This document shows, in pieces, positions 13,937-15,393 of a stretch of DNA of 15,393 nucleotides; within the stretch, counting starts at the first letter, position 1, and every line of letters starts with the position of its first letter. The stretch is from Firmicutes bacterium UBA993 (GTDB taxonomy: Bacteria > Bacillota > Dethiobacteria > DTU022), in assembly GCA_002292015.1 (NCBI GenBank), contig DBBD01000035.1, forward strand, positions 1 to 15,393, read 5' to 3'. The translations under genes and the position numbers were made by a program. The notes beneath the pieces are model-generated. The model ran no database searches. It was not told the origin of the DNA and was given only the letters and a program-made list of their open reading frames with translations.

Positions 13937-14668
13937 TTATTGCGCCATCAGTTTAAGGCGCTTTTTTTCACCAACCAATACCATGATAATGCCAATTTCA
14001 TAAAGCAAGAGAAGTGGTAAAGTCATCGCCACCTGAGATATTATGTCAGGTGGCGTTATAACGGCCGATAAGACAAGCATCAGCAGCAAGGCTACTTTGC
14101 GGCTTCTTTTTAAAAAACCTGAAGTTAAAAGCCCCAGCTTGCCGAGTGCCCAGGTTAACAACGGCAGTTGAAATACCAAGCCAAAAGCTAAGTGAAAAGA
14201 AATAAAGAATGAGATGTATTCACTTACCGTAAAAAGTGGTTCCAGATGATTGGCAGCAAACTGCAAGAAAAAATTTAAAGCCATCGGAAAAACAAAAAAA
14301 TAAGCAAATAATACTCCACTACAAAACAGAACGACAGTCCCGGCCACAACAAGAAGAAAAAAGACCTTCTCCGATCTGGCCAAACCAGGGAAAATAAACG
14401 CCAGAGTCTCGTAGAAAATAATCGGCGACGCAATTACCAGGCCGCTGATGAAGGAAACCCTCAGGTTCGACATAAAGGCTTCCGGGGGTGAAAGAAAGAT
14501 CAGCGGCAAGCCATCAAGAGGCCTGGTCAGAATTTCAAAGATAACAGTAATGTAGAAAAAACAGACCATCGCAGCAATAAGCAAAGCGCCTGCTGAAATA
14601 AACAGGCGCAGGCGCAACTCTGCAAGATGTTCAAGTACGGGCATTGTGCCGTCTTTGCTCTTACTCAC
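13937..14668 (-). CDS. tatC: Sec-independent protein translocase TatC
   Basis: This six-helix membrane protein recognises twin-arginine signal peptides. The frame opens at a TTG at 14717-14719 without a ribosome-binding site. The GTG at 14666-14668 has GGGAGGG about 11 bases upstream and gives the normal N-terminus (VSKSKDGTMPVLEHLAELRLRL) and 243 residues. Family features are LEHLAELR (12-19), PPEAFMSNLRVSF (61-73), IFPGLARSEK (92-101) and the last helices with ITPPD (204-208). The buried acidic residue of E. coli helix 4 (Glu170) is Q167 in GLVFQLPL; I recall Gln at this site in other TatC proteins, so it need not be inactivating. It follows tatA1 and precedes mobA. Confidence 0.95.
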   Translation of the reverse strand: MSKSKDGTMPVLEHLAELRLRLFISAGALLIAAMVCFFYITVIFEILTRPLDGLPLIFLSPPEAFMSNLRVSFISGLVIASPIIFYETLAFIFPGLARSEKVFFLLVVAGTVVLFCSGVLFAYFFVFPMALNFFLQFAANHLEPLFTVSEYISFFISFHLAFGLVFQLPLLTWALGKLGLLTSGFLKRSRKVALLLMLVLSAVITPPDIISQVAMTLPLLLLYEIGIIMVLVGEKKRLKLMAQ

Positions 14669-14751
14669 CTTCTCGGTTACCCTCCCGGCATTCCAAGCGC
14701 TGCCATCAAAGCTCCCCAACTCAGTTGAACGGCAAGGCAGGTGAACCTTGC

Positions 14752-14940
14752 TTACCTCTTTGGCTCGGAATTTTGGCCGGCCGACTCGCCAGAACCGGAA
14801 GCTCCCTTTAGCCCTGATTTCAATTCAACCACGCTTTTACCGATGGCTCTCGCCAGCTCGGGCAGTTTGGCTGAACCAAAAATCAAGAGAATAACCGCAA
14901 GAATTGCTATAATCTCCCATGCTCCGATTCTACCAAACAT
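14752..14940 (-). CDS. tatA: Twin-arginine translocase subunit TatA (copy 1)
   Basis: This 62-residue TatA/TatE-type protein forms the protein-conducting part of the Tat translocase. A short periplasm-facing N-terminus precedes one membrane helix (about 7-21), the FG hinge in FGSAKLPELARAIGK (21-35), an amphipathic helix and a Ser/Gly-rich charged tail. The ATG has GAGGAGGG six bases upstream. It starts 137 bases after the stop of the second copy and is followed by tatC after about 83 bases. Lack of the longer TatB tail suggests a TatA function in a minimal TatAC system. Confidence 0.93.
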   Translation of the reverse strand: MFGRIGAWEIIAILAVILLIFGSAKLPELARAIGKSVVELKSGLKGASGSGESAGQNSEPKR

Positions 14941-15077
14941 CGTTAACCCTCCTCAATCATAAGTCAATAGATTTTTATGTTTACCACAAACCCATTTTAC
15001 CACATTCCTTTTTAGGCTGCCCGATAAATATCCGACATCGAATCAGTTGTTTGCCGTGGGAGACGCCGGTTTGTCAG

Positions 15078-15269
15078 TTAACTTTTTTTATCGTTGTCGC
15101 TGTCGTTAAGAGCTATTGTATCTTTTAGCTCGCTGGTTGCCCTACGGAACTCTCTTAATGCGTTACCAATCGTCCGCCCTAGTTCCGGCAGTTTAGCCGG
15201 CCCAAAAATAATCAGAGCAACCGCCAGGATTAAAAGGATCTCCCACAGGCCGATTTTTCCGCCAATCAA
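15078..15269 (-). CDS. tatA: Twin-arginine translocase subunit TatA (copy 2)
   Basis: This 63-residue TatA-family protein has a single membrane helix (about 8-22), the hinge FGPAKLPELGRTIGN (22-36) and an Arg/Glu-rich amphipathic helix (LREFRRATSELKD), ending in a charged Asp/Lys tail. The start is TTG at 15267-15269, with GGAGGTG well placed upstream. It differs from copy 1 mainly in the amphipathic helix and tail; one copy could act more like TatB, but length gives no proof. It is the first gene of the tat-mobA-cofE cluster. The 137-base gap to copy 1 carries no clear terminator. Confidence 0.93.
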   Translation of the reverse strand: MIGGKIGLWEILLILAVALIIFGPAKLPELGRTIGNALREFRRATSELKDTIALNDSDNDKKS

Positions 15270-15329
15270 TTACCTCACCTCCGGGCAGTATTTAAACATT
15301 ACAATAGTATCAGCAGCTAACCGTTATTC

Positions 15330-15335
15330 ATTATA
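15330..15335 (-). promoter_or_regulatory. -10 element for the tatA2 operon
   Basis: On the minus strand a perfect TATAAT lies about 60 bases before the tatA2 TTG. The -35 region is poor. It is close to, and faces away from, the plus-strand element at 15347-15352. Confidence 0.45.
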
Positions 15336-15346
15336 GCGCAAAGTGT

Positions 15347-15352
15347 TATAAA
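15347..15352 (+). promoter_or_regulatory. -10 element for the gene starting at 15388
   Basis: TATAAA lies about 35 bases before the ATG at 15388. No good -35 hexamer is present 16-18 bases upstream. Confidence 0.3.
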
Positions 15353-15387
15353 ATACGATCCTGTTTTTTTACTATGTCTGGAGGAAT

Positions 15388-15393
15388 ATGTCA
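15388..15393 (+). CDS. Start of a gene running off the right end
   Basis: GGAGG (15380-15384) stands before ATG-TCA at the very end of the window, with a candidate -10 upstream. Only two codons are visible, so neither the product nor the reality of the gene can be judged. It would be divergent from the tat cluster. Confidence 0.4.

Noticed and set aside
1..15393. CRISPR arrays, tRNA or rRNA genes, insertion sequences, phage or toxin-antitoxin genes
   Set aside because: No regularly spaced repeats, tRNA-like folds, transposase motifs or small paired toxin-antitoxin frames were found on reading both strands.

Overview
The window looks like chromosomal DNA from a Bacillota (Firmicutes) bacterium, most likely an anaerobic Clostridia or Syntrophomonadia relative. 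The grounds are the purine-rich Shine-Dalgarno sequences, many GTG/TTG starts, a clostridial HutP-family protein, a long clostridial-type F420-0:glutamate ligase homologue, a DUF4349 lipoprotein and paired TatA proteins. An apolipoprotein N-acyltransferase (Lnt) is unusual for a typical monoderm Firmicute. No rRNA, tRNA, insertion sequence, phage gene or CRISPR array was seen. The species is not identified, and all family calls come from reading the translated sequences, not from database searches.

Left part (1-5000). A plus-strand BKACE/DUF849 gene with an altered metal and substrate site converges on a minus-strand cluster, galU - amidase - fetA - fetB. Its short gaps suggest one transcript for UDP-glucose synthesis, an amidohydrolase and a FetAB-type exporter.

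Middle part (5000-10340). A plus-strand cation diffusion facilitator precedes a PerR-like regulator. A cold-shock protein follows on the minus strand with a long leader, an upstream 9-bp tandem repeat and a terminator facing the PerR-like gene. Upstream of it lies a 532-bp intergenic stretch with a terminator-like heptamer array, then a minus-strand RING-like/zinc-ribbon/TM2 membrane protein. A plus-strand HutP-family gene and a DUF4349 lipoprotein gene come next, each followed by a stem-loop. A MarR-type regulator sits on the minus strand with a strong promoter overlapped by a palindrome.

Right part (10500-15393). lnt is on the plus strand; its product could complete the acylation of lipoproteins such as the DUF4349 protein two genes away. 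The minus-strand cluster tatA2 - tatA1 - tatC - mobA - cofE-like combines Tat export with molybdenum-cofactor nucleotide attachment, a logical pair for exported molybdoenzymes, plus a glutamate-ligase homologue translationally coupled to mobA. A new plus-strand gene begins at the last six bases.

No clearly new multi-gene defence or mobile system is visible. The points most worth following are the BKACE active-site changes, the HutP paralogue without its metal histidines, the Lnt gene, the tat-mobA-cofE operon and several operator-like palindromes.
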